A DNA stretch of 64,000 bases from an uncultured Sphingomonas sp. (GCF_937871615.1 NZ_CALMPA010000023.1:1-64000); one strand, 5' to 3'; positions 50,684 to 61,235 are shown, numbered from the stretch's first letter. Program-made: numbers and translations. Notes: generated by a model from the sequence alone, not told the origin.

Positions 50684-51454
50684 ATGCAACCCGCCTCCCT
50701 CGATCGGCCTCACGCCGAGCAGCTTGCCGCGCTTCGCGCGCAGGTCGCGGCCGCGGGCCTAGCGCGAGGACCGGTATTGCCGTTCGGGCTGGCGCCGCTG
50801 GATGACCAACTCGCCGATTATGGACTCGATGGTGCTGGCCTGCACGAAATCGCGTCGGCTACCGCCGCGCTGAGCGACGACGCGGCGGCGACCCTGTTCG
50901 CCGCGGGGATTGCGGCGCGCTTTGCCGACAAACCGGATTCCACGGTGCTGTGGGCGCTTACCCGGTTCGACCTCTATGCGCCGGGCCTCGAGCAGGCCGG
51001 CCTCGGTCCGGACAAGGTCATCTACGCGCAAGGCCGCAAGGATAGCGAGGTGCTGGCGATGGCCGAAGATGGCCTTCGCGACGGTGCGCTCGCCTGCGTG
51101 ATCGCCGAGGTGAAGGCGGCCGACCAGACCGCGACCCGGCGGCTCCAGCTCGCGGCCTCGGACGGCAGGACGCCCATATTGCTCTATCGGCGCCACCGCT
51201 CGCTCGATCGATGTCCCCTCGATCAGCCATCGGCCGCGATGACGCGCTGGCGGATCGGCTGCACCTCGTCTGCCCGCCTGCCCTGGCCGGGAGTCGGCCG
51301 CGCCCGCTGGGCGGTCGAACTCATCCGCCAGCGCGGCGGCAATCCTTTCTCTCTCGAAGTCGAAGCTTGTGATGCAACGGGTCGCCTCGCTCTACCTGCC
51401 CCAGCTCCCCGTGGAGCGGCTGCGCCGGTCGGAGCGGCCAGCCAGGCCGCCTGA
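50684..51454 (+). CDS. imuA: ImuA, RecA-like mutasome accessory protein
   Basis: 256 residues. A RecA/SulA-like core is visible (LPFGLAPLDDQLADYGLDGA, GLHEIASATAAL, WALTRFDLYAPGLEQAGLGP, VIAEVKAADQTATRRLQLAA), without a canonical Walker A, as in many ImuA proteins. ImuA supports ImuB and DnaE2 in damage-induced translesion synthesis. A LexA box precedes it. The 3' end overlaps imuB by 83 bases. The C-terminus is Ala/Pro-rich. A start two codons upstream (50678) is equally possible. Confidence 0.87.
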   Translation: MQPASLDRPHAEQLAALRAQVAAAGLARGPVLPFGLAPLDDQLADYGLDGAGLHEIASATAALSDDAAATLFAAGIAARFADKPDSTVLWALTRFDLYAPGLEQAGLGPDKVIYAQGRKDSEVLAMAEDGLRDGALACVIAEVKAADQTATRRLQLAASDGRTPILLYRRHRSLDRCPLDQPSAAMTRWRIGCTSSARLPWPGVGRARWAVELIRQRGGNPFSLEVEACDATGRLALPAPAPRGAAAPVGAASQAA

Positions 51455-53060
51455 GCCGGTCGCCAATTCCGGACGGGCATCGCCGGCACCGCCGCTCGAC
51501 CATCACCCCGGTGCCTGCTCGGTGCCCAGGGGTGGCGGCTGGCGTCCCGGCGCGCGCTGGGCGCGCGACGGCGCGCCCGCCCCGGCCACCCCTTCCCTCC
51601 CCGCGCCTGCCCTCACTGGCGGCGATCGCCCGATGATCCTGATCGAACAGTCGGGCCAGAAGGAGGTGGTGACCGCAGCCTGCCCGCTCGCGCTGGAGTT
51701 GGGACTGCATCCGGGAATGGCGGCGGCGCATGCGCGTGCGCTCGTTCCCGACCTCGATGTGCGCAACGCCGAACCGGAGCAGGACCGCGCCTTTCTCGAT
51801 CGGTTGGCGCTTCACGCGGCTGGCCATTGGACCCCGACCGTCAGCGTGTCCGGCGCCGATGGCCTGTGGCTCGATCTCACCGGCACGACGCATTTGTTCG
51901 GCGGCGAGACGCGCTTCTGCCGCCATCTGCTCCGCTTCCTGCGTCGGATCGGCTTCAGCGCGGCGATCGCGATCGCCGGCACGCCGGGGGCGGCGCATGG
52001 GCTTGCCCGCTATGGCAGGAACGCCGTCACGATCCTGCCTCCGGGAACGGAAACCGAGGTGATCGCCGACCTGCCACTCGCCGCGCTGCGCCTGACCCGG
52101 GAGGCGCTCACCGCTGCCTCCAGGTTCGGGCTGGAGCGCGTTGCGGACCTCTATCCGATCGCGCGCGGGCCGCTCGCCAGACGCCTCGGGCTTTCAACCG
52201 TCACGCGGCTCGATCAGGCGCGCGGGCTGGTAGCCGAACCGATCGTGCCGGTTGTCCCGTTCGAGGCGCCGCGCGTGGAACGCCGGCTGCTGGAGCCGAT
52301 CGGCACCGCCGAATCGATCGGGCAGGTGATCGAAGACCTGGTCGATGATCTCGCCGGCGCGTTGCGGGCGCGCGGGCTTGGGGTCCGCGCCGCGATCCTC
52401 ACCTGTCACCGCATCGATGGGGATGAACAGCGGATCGCGATCGGTACGGCGAAAGCGACGCGCGACGCGAGGCATCTCACGCGCATGTTCGCGATGCGGA
52501 TCGAGCGGATCGACCCCGGCATGGGGATCGAGGCGTTGACGCTCGCCGCGCCGCGTGTCGAGGATCTGATTCCCGAAGCGGTCGGCACCGCGTTCGACGG
52601 CGGCGATCGGCCGCGCGACATCGCCCCGCTGGTCGACCAGCTCGCCGGGCGCGCGGGCGAGGATGCGCTGTTCCGGCTGACGGCGCGTGAAAGCGACGTG
52701 CCGGAGCGCGCCGTCGACCGGGCCGGGCCGCTGGCGGTCCCGACCGGCTGGCCTGCATGGAAGCGCCCGGTGCGGCTGCTGCGCCGCCCGGAGCTGCTGG
52801 CGAACGTGGTGGCACTCCTCCCCGACCATCCTCCACGCCGGTTCACCTGGCGCGGAAGGAGCTATCATGTGGTCGCGGGTGATGGACCTGAGCGCATCCA
52901 TGGCGAGTGGTGGCGGACCGCGCGTGAGATGTGGGCGGTGCGGGATTATTTCCGGGTCGAGGCGGAGCGCGGCGAGCGGTTCTGGCTGTTCCGGCGTGGT
53001 GATGGCGTGGAAGCGCCGACCGGCGATCTTAGCTGGTACATCCACGGACTGTTCGGCTGA
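51372..53060 (+). CDS. imuB: ImuB, catalytically inactive Y-family polymerase homologue
   Basis: 562 residues. The N-terminus ([17 protein letters not shown]) is followed by an inserted Pro/Ala/Gly-rich stretch (about 20-85) longer than usual. The Y-family palm and fingers then appear ([40 protein letters not shown]) with little-finger segments near [20 protein letters not shown]. ImuB links DnaE2 to the beta clamp. ATG 51372 is used, one codon after a GTG. The stop overlaps dnaE2 as TGATG. The extended linker may be strain-specific. Confidence 0.88.
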   Translation: MQRVASLYLPQLPVERLRRSERPARPPEPVANSGRASPAPPLDHHPGACSVPRGGGWRPGARWARDGAPAPATPSLPAPALTGGDRPMILIEQSGQKEVVTAACPLALELGLHPGMAAAHARALVPDLDVRNAEPEQDRAFLDRLALHAAGHWTPTVSVSGADGLWLDLTGTTHLFGGETRFCRHLLRFLRRIGFSAAIAIAGTPGAAHGLARYGRNAVTILPPGTETEVIADLPLAALRLTREALTAASRFGLERVADLYPIARGPLARRLGLSTVTRLDQARGLVAEPIVPVVPFEAPRVERRLLEPIGTAESIGQVIEDLVDDLAGALRARGLGVRAAILTCHRIDGDEQRIAIGTAKATRDARHLTRMFAMRIERIDPGMGIEALTLAAPRVEDLIPEAVGTAFDGGDRPRDIAPLVDQLAGRAGEDALFRLTARESDVPERAVDRAGPLAVPTGWPAWKRPVRLLRRPELLANVVALLPDHPPRRFTWRGRSYHVVAGDGPERIHGEWWRTAREMWAVRDYFRVEAERGERFWLFRRGDGVEAPTGDLSWYIHGLFG

Positions 53061-56000
53061 TGGCGCGCGCCTCGCCCACTTATGTCGAGCTTCAGCTGAC
53101 CAGCCACTTCTCGTTCCTGCGCGGGGCGAGCTCGCCCGAGGAACTGTTCGCCGCGGCCGCCACGCAGGGGCACCGCGCGCTGGGTCTGGCCGATCGCGGC
53201 AGCGTCGCCGGCGTGGTGCGCGGCTGGGACGGCCAGAAGGCCACCGGCGTTCGCATGATCCCCGGCGCGCGCGTCGACCTTACCGATGGCCGCGCGCTGC
53301 TGCTTTACCCCACCGACCGCGCGGCCTGGGGCCGGCTCACCCGGCTGCTCAGCCTGGGCAAGGCGCGCGGCGGCAAGGGCTGCTGCGTTCTCGACTGGAG
53401 CGACGTCGCGACCTGGGCCGAGGGGCTCATCGCCATCCTGCTGCCGGATGAGCCGGACGACAGCACCGCTGTCCATCTTGCCGAGCTGCGCGACGTGTTC
53501 GGCGCGCGCGGCTATCTCGCGCTTTCGCTGCGGCGCCGGCCCGACGATGCCGGGCGGCTGCACCGGCTCGACGCGATGGCGCGCGCGGCCGCGATGCGCA
53601 GCGTCGCGACGGGCGATGTCCTCTATCACGCACCGGAACGCCGCCCGCTTCAGGACGTGATGACCGCGATCCGCGAGAAGACCACGATTGACGCACTCGG
53701 CTACCGGCGTGAGCGTCACATGGACCGCAACCTCAAGTCGCCCGAGGAGATGGAGCGCCGGTTCGCGTCATTCCCCGACGCAATCCAGGCGAGCGCCGAT
53801 ATCGCCGATCAATCCCGCTTCGATCTCGGCGAGATCCGCTATCAATATCCCTATGAGGAGGTGATGGCGGGGCGCACCGCTCAGGAGGCGCTGGCGGCGC
53901 TCACCGAGGAAGGCGCGGCGCGGATGTTCCCGGACGGCGTCCCCCTGCCCTATCGCCGCCAGATCGATCACGAGCTCCGGTTGATCGGCCAGCTCGGCTA
54001 CGCGCCGTATTTCCTCACGGTCCACGCGATCGTCGCCGAGAGCCGGCGGCGCGGCATCCTGTGCCAGGGGCGCGGCTCGGCCGCCAATAGCTGCGTCTGC
54101 TTCCTGCTCGGCGTCACCTCGATCGACTCGATCAAGCATGAGCTGCTGTTCGAACGGTTCGTGAGCGGGGAACGCAAGGAGCCGCCCGATATCGATGTCG
54201 ACTTCGAGCATGAGCGCCGCGAGGAGATCATCCAGTGGATCTACGAGACCTATGGCCGTCACCGCTCGGCGCTGACGGCGGTGGTGACGCGCTATCGGAC
54301 GCGCGGCGCGGTCGCCGAGGTCGGCAAGGCGCTCGGCCTCCCCCGGGACCTGACGAAGATGCTGACGGGCCTCGTCTGGGGCTTTTCGACCGAGGGCATT
54401 TCGGACGACCAGATCGCCGCGCTCAACCTCAAAGCCGATGATCATCGCCTGCGGCTGACGCTCGATCTCGCCGCGCAGCTCATCGGCATGCCGCGCCATC
54501 TCTCGCAGCATCCCGGCGGGTTTGTCCTGACCCAGGACCGGCTGGACGATCTGGTCCCGATCGAACCGGCGCGGATGGAGGACCGGCAGATCATCGAATG
54601 GGACAAGGACGATATCGATCGGCTCCAGTTCATGAAGGTCGATGTCCTGGGCCTCGGCATGCTCGGCTGCATGAACCGCGCCTTCAACCTGCTGGAGCAG
54701 CACAAGGGCATCCGGGTCGGCATGGCCGACCTGCAGGACGATGATCCTGGCGTCTATGAGATGATCCAGAAGGCGGACACGCTTGGAGTCTTCCAGATCG
54801 AATCCCGCGCGCAGATGTCGATGCTGCCGCGGATCAAGCCGAACAAATTCTACGATCTCGTCATCGAGGTCGCGATCGTGCGGCCCGGCCCGATCCAGGG
54901 TGACATGGTCCACCCCTATCTTCGCCGGCGCGAGGGCAAGGAGAAGCCGGAATACCCCAAGCCCGAATTGCGTGCCGTGCTGGAGAAGACATTGGGCGTG
55001 CCGCTGTTCCAGGAGCAGGCGATGAAGGTGGCGATCGTCGGCGCGGGGTTCACGCCGGCAGAGGCCGATCAGCTTCGCCGCGCGATGGCGACGTTCAAGC
55101 TGACCGGCGGCGTCAGCCATTTCTACGACAAACTGGTCGGCGGCATGGTCGCGCGCGGCTATCCGCGGGATTTCGCGGAGCGGACCTTCAAGCAGATCGA
55201 GGGGTTCGGCTCATACGGCTTCCCCGAAAGCCATGCCGCCAGCTTCGCGAAGATCGCCTATGCAAGCTGCTGGATGAAGCACCATCATCCCGACGTGTTC
55301 TGCGCCGCCCTGCTGAACGCCCAGCCGATGGGATTCTATGCCCCTGCACAGGTCGTCCGGGACGCGCGCAATCACGGCGTCGAGGTGCGGCCGGTGTCGA
55401 TCAACCATAGCCACTGGGACTGCACGCTCGAACCGGCCGGCGGGCGCCATATGGCGGTGCGGCTCGGGTTCCGGCAGGTGCGCGGGCTCGCCAACATCCA
55501 CGGTGCGGCGATCGTCGCGGCGCGCGGCCCGGCGCCCTACGAGAGCGTCGAGGAGGTGTGGCGGCGCGCCGGCGTGCCACGCGCGGCGATCGAGCGTCTG
55601 GCCGAGGCCGACGCGTTCCATTGCATCGCACAGGACCGCCGGCAGGGCCTATGGAAGGTGAAGGGCCTGGCAGAAGCGCCGCTGCCGCTGTTCGCCGCGG
55701 CCGATGAACGCGAGGCGCAATTCTCGCCCGAGGGGCTGGAGCCTGCGGTCGCGCTCAGGCCGATGACCGATGGCCGCGAGGTGGTTGAGGATTACCGTTC
55801 GACCCAGCTATCGCTGCGCGCTCATCCGGTGAGCTTCCTGCGCGGTCAGCTCGAGGCGCTGAACATCGTGCGTTGCGCCGATCTCACCTCGATCCGCGAT
55901 GGCCGCAACATCGAGGTCGCCGGCGTCATCCTCGTCCGCCAGCGCCCGGGTTCGGCCCGCGGCGTGCTGTTCGTAACGATCGAGGATGAGACCGGCATCG

Positions 56001-56326
56001 CCAATGCGATCCTTTGGCCGGATCGCTTCGAAACCTATCGCCGGCAGGTGATGTCCGCCTCGATGGTCGCGATCCGGGGCCGGCTTCAGAAGGAGGGCGA
56101 GGTAATCCACGTCATCTGCGACCGCGTCACCGATCTGGACGCCATGCTGCGTTTGATCGGCCGGATGGACTTTGCGGTGACGCCGGGGCGTGGCGACGGT
56201 ACGAAGAACGGCGGCGGACCCGATCCGCGCGATCCGGCATGGTCGCGTGGCCGAACATTCACGTCCCGGCCCTACGGCAACGAGCAAGAGGAAATGCTGC
56301 GCTTGCGCAGCCACGATTTTCATTGA
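53060..56326 (+). CDS. dnaE2: DnaE2 error-prone DNA polymerase III alpha homologue
   Basis: 1088 residues, the usual DnaE2 length. The PHP domain lies at the N-terminus ([20 protein letters not shown]). The polymerase core has [17 protein letters not shown], the acidic [15 protein letters not shown] active site and [39 protein letters not shown] and an OB-fold region with [16 protein letters not shown] follow near the C-terminus. It carries out SOS-induced mutagenic synthesis with ImuA and ImuB. It is the last gene of the LexA-controlled operon. Confidence 0.95.
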   Translation: MARASPTYVELQLTSHFSFLRGASSPEELFAAAATQGHRALGLADRGSVAGVVRGWDGQKATGVRMIPGARVDLTDGRALLLYPTDRAAWGRLTRLLSLGKARGGKGCCVLDWSDVATWAEGLIAILLPDEPDDSTAVHLAELRDVFGARGYLALSLRRRPDDAGRLHRLDAMARAAAMRSVATGDVLYHAPERRPLQDVMTAIREKTTIDALGYRRERHMDRNLKSPEEMERRFASFPDAIQASADIADQSRFDLGEIRYQYPYEEVMAGRTAQEALAALTEEGAARMFPDGVPLPYRRQIDHELRLIGQLGYAPYFLTVHAIVAESRRRGILCQGRGSAANSCVCFLLGVTSIDSIKHELLFERFVSGERKEPPDIDVDFEHERREEIIQWIYETYGRHRSALTAVVTRYRTRGAVAEVGKALGLPRDLTKMLTGLVWGFSTEGISDDQIAALNLKADDHRLRLTLDLAAQLIGMPRHLSQHPGGFVLTQDRLDDLVPIEPARMEDRQIIEWDKDDIDRLQFMKVDVLGLGMLGCMNRAFNLLEQHKGIRVGMADLQDDDPGVYEMIQKADTLGVFQIESRAQMSMLPRIKPNKFYDLVIEVAIVRPGPIQGDMVHPYLRRREGKEKPEYPKPELRAVLEKTLGVPLFQEQAMKVAIVGAGFTPAEADQLRRAMATFKLTGGVSHFYDKLVGGMVARGYPRDFAERTFKQIEGFGSYGFPESHAASFAKIAYASCWMKHHHPDVFCAALLNAQPMGFYAPAQVVRDARNHGVEVRPVSINHSHWDCTLEPAGGRHMAVRLGFRQVRGLANIHGAAIVAARGPAPYESVEEVWRRAGVPRAAIERLAEADAFHCIAQDRRQGLWKVKGLAEAPLPLFAAADEREAQFSPEGLEPAVALRPMTDGREVVEDYRSTQLSLRAHPVSFLRGQLEALNIVRCADLTSIRDGRNIEVAGVILVRQRPGSARGVLFVTIEDETGIANAILWPDRFETYRRQVMSASMVAIRGRLQKEGEVIHVICDRVTDLDAMLRLIGRMDFAVTPGRGDGTKNGGGPDPRDPAWSRGRTFTSRPYGNEQEEMLRLRSHDFH

Positions 56327-56450
56327 TCCATCACCCGACCCGAACGCCACGAGACGCTAAGACCACTCAAAGACGGACATGCTATGCCCCAGCGTCGTCG
56401 AGATTTGCGCGGCCACGAGCTACCTCGGTCATGGGTACTGCCGCGCCCGA

Positions 56451-56468
56451 TTATAATTGGATTATAAA
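56451..56468 (+). promoter_or_regulatory. Perfect TTATAAT-TGG-ATTATAA palindrome, probable lasso-operon promoter/operator
   Basis: A perfect 7-bp inverted repeat with a 3-base spacer (56451-56467) contains TATAAT (56452-56457) and TATAAA (56463-56468) as possible -10 boxes. It is 76 bases before the lasso precursor ATG, in an AT-rich island of a GC-rich region. No good -35 is evident, so an activator or a dimeric repressor may act here. Confidence 0.55.
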
Positions 56469-56543
56469 ATAGAACTTGGTGCGTCGGTCTGTGAATCTCG
56501 GAATGCGGCAAGTGAGTCGCGATCTTTGATATGGAGCTTTACC

Positions 56544-56681
56544 ATGAAAGAGAACGAAGCCCCCGATGACGAAGTCATCGAACTCGGTGTCGCCACTGTC
56601 GAGACCAAGGGCACAGCCAAGATCGACCAAGATCCGAGCGGCGGCCAGTTGCGCTTCGTCATGGGCATCGCGCAGGACTGA
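56544..56681 (+). CDS. Lasso-peptide precursor (A protein)
   Basis: 45 residues with GGAG 7 bases before ATG 56544. The acidic leader (residues 1-22) ends LGVATVETK, with the penultimate Thr21 required by lasso proteases. The predicted core is residues 23-45. It opens GTAKIDQDPS and ends MGIAQD. Gly23 (core position 1) and Asp30 (core position 8) should form an 8-residue macrolactam ring with a 15-residue tail. Arg15 and Phe16 of the core (QLRFVM) are the best steric plug candidates. The C-terminal Gln-Asp recalls astexin-like peptides. A start at 56457 in the same frame adds a leader-incompatible extension and was set aside. Identity rests strongly on the B, C, isopeptidase and receptor genes around it. 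Confidence 0.88.
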   Translation: MKENEAPDDEVIELGVATVETKGTAKIDQDPSGGQLRFVMGIAQD

Positions 56682-56687
56682 CAAGAG

Positions 56688-56712
56688 GGGCGCGCGATAT
56701 TATCGCGCGCCC
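56688..56712 (+). terminator. Strong hairpin between lasso A and B genes
   Basis: GGGCGCGCGAT and ATCGCGCGCCC form a perfect 11-bp stem with a 3-base loop, starting 7 bases after the precursor stop and ending 17 before the B start. With no U-run it should be a partial terminator or RNA-stability element that keeps precursor mRNA above enzyme mRNA, as hairpins at this place do in related lasso operons. Confidence 0.7.
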
Positions 56713-56728
56713 TATCTTGCTTTGACCA

Positions 56729-57382
56729 ATGGAACACGCCCTCCGCTCCGGTTTGTCATTTTGCGAGATCGGTGAAGCCATTATCTTCATCGATATCGTC
56801 GCGGATCGATATTTCCGGCTTCGTGACGACTTAACAGAAAGCTTCAAAGCTCTTGCGGATGGGGGCCAGCCTTCCGAAGACGCCGTGGCAGCGTTATTAC
56901 GACAAAAGATCGTGCAACCAGCCGCTGTCGCGGCAAAGATATCAGCTCCAAGACTTGCGCCAGCAGCCCACGTAAGCGCGGCGATCGATGGAGCCGCAAA
57001 AACGTCTGATCTCGTTAGAGCAGTGGCAGCCGAGGTACGAGCCGAGCGAAAGCTGAAATCCATTGGCTTGGCAGCTTCAGTTGAGGCGCTAACTTTGCTG
57101 AAGCGCCGGCGGGAGATGGCGGCTACAATCGACGATCCGCTCCCAGCGAGGGCGATCCGCGCTTCAGAGGTCGCCAAACTTGTGCGCTCGCCTGCCAACC
57201 GCTGCCTCCCCCGCTCAATAGGTCTTGTGGCGCGACTGGCTCAACTCGGGTGCGCAGTTCACCTCGTCCTTGCTGTTCGATCGGCCCCCTTCGCCGCCCA
57301 TAGCTGGGCACAAGTGGGAGATATCGTGCTCAACGACACTGTCGAGGAGGTCGGGCGATATACCCCGATTTTCGTTGCTTGA
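56729..57382 (+). CDS. Lasso B protein: fused RiPP-recognition element and leader peptidase
   Basis: 217 residues in one chain, as in proteobacterial McjB homologues. The N-terminal part (about 1-80) holds the RRE-like leader-binding fold (GEAIIFIDIVADRYFRLRDD, LLRQKIVQP). The C-terminal part (about 145-217) is a transglutaminase-like cysteine protease with Cys159 (SPANRCLPRS), His191 (AAHSWAQVGD) and Asp203 (IVLNDTVEEVG). It should bind the leader of the 45-residue precursor and cut between Lys22 and Gly23, exposing the amine for cyclisation. The stop overlaps the C-gene start (TTGA). Confidence 0.92.
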   Translation: MEHALRSGLSFCEIGEAIIFIDIVADRYFRLRDDLTESFKALADGGQPSEDAVAALLRQKIVQPAAVAAKISAPRLAPAAHVSAAIDGAAKTSDLVRAVAAEVRAERKLKSIGLAASVEALTLLKRRREMAATIDDPLPARAIRASEVAKLVRSPANRCLPRSIGLVARLAQLGCAVHLVLAVRSAPFAAHSWAQVGDIVLNDTVEEVGRYTPIFVA

Positions 57383-59136
57383 GCGCGCTACGCTTCCTGT
57401 TTGCCATCCCGAAACGGCCTTCGAATTCCGCCTTGCCTTGCCAACAGATCGCCGACCCTTCGGATTGGCGACCAGATTGCATCTCACTGTGGTGCAGCGA
57501 TCCATCACAGCTTGTCTGGATGGGAAGCGATTGCGGCTTAGTCGTTGGGACGTTGTTTTCTCGCGACACATATGCGCGTGTTCGCGACATTAATGCTGAA
57601 GAATTTTCTAACATTGTTACATCCGGCGGCGCTCGGCTGATAGAAAAATATTGGGGCGGATTTGTCGCGATTATTAAAGGTAATCCAAATTCCAAAGTGC
57701 TGATCCTCCGCGATCCGTCGGGATTCTTACCTTGCTACCAACAAGAAAGCGCCAACCATTTCTTCTGGGCATCCGATCTCGCGGCTTTTTCGTCGGCTGG
57801 TATTCGGACAGATGAGATCGACTGGAACTGTCTTTTCGAACACCTGCAATCACCGGACACGCGTCGCGCGGCTACCTGCATCAATGGGTTATCTGAGCTT
57901 CCCCCTGGGACAGTGTCCGTGATCGACGGAGAACATCTTACGGAAAGGCGACTGTGGCGACCGTGGTCATTTACGGATCCAAGCCAGGCGCTCTCCCCGC
58001 AAGCTTCAATCCACGAGCTTCGGGAATCAATCTGCAGATCAGTATCTGCGCTAGCCGGCGCTTTCCGACACGTCGTCGTCGGCGTGTCCGGCGGGCTCGA
58101 CTCATCAATAGTCTGTGCCGCCCTTGGGCGTGGAGGCCACCGATTCAGTTGCCTCACCCTCGCCACCGATGACCCTAGCGGCGACGAACGCAAGTATGCT
58201 GCAAGCGTCGCAACTGCAACCGGAGCATCGCTATCAGCACGAATATACGAGCTGGCCGCGATCGACGTTCGAAGGTCATCATCGGCACATCTCCCGCGCC
58301 CCAATGGCAAGCCATTTATGCAGGAGCTAGAGCGGGCATACAGGTTTGAAATTGAAGCCTACAACGCCGATGCAATTTTCACGGGCAACGGTGGCGACAA
58401 TGTCTTTTGCTACCTTCACTCGGCAACTCCAATCGTCGATCGGCTCCATTTCGAGAGACGGATTGCAAAAGCATGGCGCACCTTGCTCGACATGTGCGCG
58501 ATTACCCAATGCGATGTTCCGACCATGGCCCGCGCGACGCTGTCTCTCCTTCGGCATCCAGAGGGGGCGCTAAACACGCCAAGCGATCAAAGTTTCCTCA
58601 ACCACGATCGCGGCGCGTGCTCAGAAAGCCATTTACTCAACGATTACTTCACGGAAGCTCCAACAAGATATCCAGGGAAAATAGCCCACGTTCAACTCCT
58701 GACCCGAATACAGAATTTCGTGGAAGGGTATGATCGATCAGTTTATCCGTCCGTAATTGCGCCGTTGCTGGCCCAACCCGTTGTCGAGACATGTTTACGC
58801 ATACCGACATGGGTATGGTGCGACGGCGGTATCAACCGATCGGCGGCGCGGCGGGCGTTTTCGGGCTTTCTGCCAAGACAGGTCACCAGACGAACAGCGA
58901 AGTCAGGACCCGACAGTTTCACGGCGGCGGTTTTCGAAAGAAATAAGAGTACCGTTCGCGAACTTCTTCTCGGTGGTCTTCTGCGGCACCACAACATTAT
59001 CGATCCGCTATCGGTAGAGCTGGCGCTATCGGATTCAAACACCGGGCGCGGTCAGTTGCTCTATCGACTGTTAGACATCGTTGATGCCGAAGCGTGGGCG
59101 CGCGAAAGATCGAGCGCCGAACTACCCGCGCACTGA
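57379..59136 (+). CDS. Lasso C protein: asparagine-synthetase-like macrolactam synthetase
   Basis: 585 residues. The N-terminal half resembles a class II glutamine amidotransferase fold without its N-terminal Cys (about 1-200; RDPSGFLPCYQQESANHFFW). The C-terminal half is the ATP-dependent synthetase with PP-loop SGGLDSS at 237-243 and the AFSGFLPRQVTRRTAKSGPD segment. It should adenylate the Asp8 side chain of the core and join it to Gly1. The start is TTG at 57379 inside the B stop, so it is coupled and perhaps under-translated. The last 76 bases overlap the convergent isopeptidase gene. No ABC exporter follows. Confidence 0.92.
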   Translation: MSALRFLFAIPKRPSNSALPCQQIADPSDWRPDCISLWCSDPSQLVWMGSDCGLVVGTLFSRDTYARVRDINAEEFSNIVTSGGARLIEKYWGGFVAIIKGNPNSKVLILRDPSGFLPCYQQESANHFFWASDLAAFSSAGIRTDEIDWNCLFEHLQSPDTRRAATCINGLSELPPGTVSVIDGEHLTERRLWRPWSFTDPSQALSPQASIHELRESICRSVSALAGAFRHVVVGVSGGLDSSIVCAALGRGGHRFSCLTLATDDPSGDERKYAASVATATGASLSARIYELAAIDVRRSSSAHLPRPNGKPFMQELERAYRFEIEAYNADAIFTGNGGDNVFCYLHSATPIVDRLHFERRIAKAWRTLLDMCAITQCDVPTMARATLSLLRHPEGALNTPSDQSFLNHDRGACSESHLLNDYFTEAPTRYPGKIAHVQLLTRIQNFVEGYDRSVYPSVIAPLLAQPVVETCLRIPTWVWCDGGINRSAARRAFSGFLPRQVTRRTAKSGPDSFTAAVFERNKSTVRELLLGGLLRHHNIIDPLSVELALSDSNTGRGQLLYRLLDIVDAEAWARERSSAELPAH

Positions 59137-61235
59137 GCCAGCCCTTGAGGCGCACCTCGCATTTCTCGCCACCGATCATACTGAGACTGCTTGGCGGGTG
59201 AGCAATCCACAATGCCCTGGAGCCAGAAGGCGAACCAGTCGATCACCCGATCGTACATCGCTAATCTATGGGCAGGCTGCCATTTTACGTGCGGCTCGTT
59301 CTTGAAGATGAACATTTCGATCGGCTTTCCACGACGCCGATAAGCGCCCATCACGTCGAGGCCACCTTCATATTCGTCATCGCTGGTCTGAATCAAAATT
59401 GGCACATCAATCTTATCGACATTCTGAACGAGCGAGAGCGGCGCCCAAAAGCAGTCGTCCGCGTTCTCAAACAGCGAATACCCCATCTCTTCAAGGTAAT
59501 GCTCATATCCGATGCCGCCATTCATCGGCAGCGCGATCTTGTCTTCGCAACACGAGCCAAGAGATGCCACTTTGAAAAGGCGGCTATTTATTAGCGCCCA
59601 CTGAGTCGCGGACGAACCCTCGCTGAATCCGCTGATACCTAGCCGGCGGCCATCGACCATTCCCGTATCGACCGCTGCCTTGATCGCTGTCTCGATCGCG
59701 GATTGAACGCTTTTCCGATCGATCCAGTCCTTCCGGACAAGGCGGCGATAGTCCAGTTCGCTCGTCGCACCTTCCGTCCCTGGGGGATCAAAGGGCCGCT
59801 CTATACTTAGAACCGCAAAGCCGCGGCCAGCCAGAACCTGGATTGGCACTTCATCGCCGACCCCGCCTCGAAGAAACCCCTCGCTATAGTATTGAACCAC
59901 GACAAGCGGCAATTTTGCGCCGAGCTTCGAGCCCGGCGGCAGCACTAAATCCGCAAAGCATTCGACCCCATAAGCGTTCCGAAACCGGAGTCTGCGAACA
60001 GGCCCGAGCTTCAATCTCCCGAATTCAGGGTTCGGGTCAAATATCGTTCGCATTCGCCCGTTATCGATATTGATTGCCACCAAGCGCCGAGGAGTTCGAG
60101 ATCCTTCGCGCGCGCAGATGAGTTCGGTCGGGACGGGCTCACATCCGACAAGTGAATCGTCGGTGGTCAGGACACGAACGGGCTGAGCGTCTTCTATTCG
60201 CCAACGATACAGAGACGTTTGGCTGTTCGCCCAGCCCTCACGTGTCACAAAATACAGGGCGTCGCGTGATCTTCCCCACCAGATATGACGGATTCGCGCG
60301 CAGGGATCCGAGAGACAAGATGACCGTCGACCTGTCGACCACGCGACCCGGAGTTGCACTGGTGATAGCAGCTCAAGCGGGTTTCGCTTTTCCGTCCAGG
60401 CCGTTCCTCCGTCCCCATCCACCGCAAATTCGCCAGCGCCGACTGGCCGGCGCGAGTCCGCCTGAGGGTCGATCAGCATCTCTTCTGCTGGCCGCGCTAC
60501 CCGGACGATGTTTCCGGCCAATGCCACATGGAAGAATCGCGTGGGAAATGATCCGGTCGGAAATGGCCGATCCGACATCATCGGGCTGAAACGGTCATCG
60601 AACAGATACCCCTGTCGCGCTTCAACATCGATCGCCGCGTCGGCCCTAGCCAACTCCGGTCTGCCGGAGACGATGAAGCCGCGCCCGTCACTCGCCCACG
60701 TGAAATCCTCAATTTCGAATGGCAAATCGACCGCCGGAACAGCGGGTTTCCCATCAACCTTCACTGTCCAAATCCGGGTTCGACTGTCCGTCCGCTTCAG
60801 ATAGGCAATTGTGCGCCCGTCGGGTGACCATCGCGGCGTGATGACCTGAGCCGTGCCAGCTCGCACCGCTGGCAAATTCCGCAATCCAAAGAGATTGCGG
60901 ATAAGCTCACCACCGCGATCCAACTCACGCGCGACACCGCGACCATTCAGCGGCGCAATCATCAGCCTCTGGCAAAAGGCGTTGACCATCGGATTCGCCC
61001 GCCTAACGACGAACGCAATCCATAGTCCGTCCGGCGAGATGCCGAATGGACTCGCGGAGTCGTGCGGATCGGCACGGCCAATATCCGCCAATTTCGCAAG
61101 GTCGAGCGCCGTTGGGACCTGCGATTCCACCCCTGAGGGCTGAGCGTTCGACTCGAATGCCATACACGGATCTGATGACGGCATGGTACTGTTGGCCCCG
61201 GTCGCGAGTGCGAGCGCGGCAATGCTTGCAAACAT
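59061..61235 (-). CDS. Lasso-peptide isopeptidase (AtxE-like, prolyl-oligopeptidase fold)
   Basis: 724 residues. A short hydrophobic N-terminus (FASIAALALATGANS) suggests export or a weak signal. A seven-blade beta-propeller (about 45-410; ISPDGLWIAFVVRR, TPRWSPDGRTIAYLKR) precedes an alpha/beta hydrolase domain. The Ser nucleophile lies in GISGFSEGSSATQW (about residue 538), Asp in QTSDDEYEGG (about 620) and His in NEPHVKW (about 649). Such enzymes cut the ring isopeptide bond of their own lasso peptide. ATG 61235 shares its A with the receptor stop (TGATG); GTG 61238 is possible. Its gene is convergent with C and overlaps it by 76 bases. Confidence 0.9.
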   Translation of the reverse strand: MFASIAALALATGANSTMPSSDPCMAFESNAQPSGVESQVPTALDLAKLADIGRADPHDSASPFGISPDGLWIAFVVRRANPMVNAFCQRLMIAPLNGRGVARELDRGGELIRNLFGLRNLPAVRAGTAQVITPRWSPDGRTIAYLKRTDSRTRIWTVKVDGKPAVPAVDLPFEIEDFTWASDGRGFIVSGRPELARADAAIDVEARQGYLFDDRFSPMMSDRPFPTGSFPTRFFHVALAGNIVRVARPAEEMLIDPQADSRRPVGAGEFAVDGDGGTAWTEKRNPLELLSPVQLRVAWSTGRRSSCLSDPCARIRHIWWGRSRDALYFVTREGWANSQTSLYRWRIEDAQPVRVLTTDDSLVGCEPVPTELICAREGSRTPRRLVAINIDNGRMRTIFDPNPEFGRLKLGPVRRLRFRNAYGVECFADLVLPPGSKLGAKLPLVVVQYYSEGFLRGGVGDEVPIQVLAGRGFAVLSIERPFDPPGTEGATSELDYRRLVRKDWIDRKSVQSAIETAIKAAVDTGMVDGRRLGISGFSEGSSATQWALINSRLFKVASLGSCCEDKIALPMNGGIGYEHYLEEMGYSLFENADDCFWAPLSLVQNVDKIDVPILIQTSDDEYEGGLDVMGAYRRRGKPIEMFIFKNEPHVKWQPAHRLAMYDRVIDWFAFWLQGIVDCSPAKQSQYDRWREMRGAPQGLAQCAGSSALDLSRAHASASTMSNSR

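Noticed and set aside
56457-56543. Upstream in-frame start that would extend the lasso precursor by 29 residues
   Set aside because: The codon overlaps the promoter-like dyad, has no ribosome binding site, and the extended leader would be far longer than usual, whereas ATG 56544 has GGAG at 7 bases.
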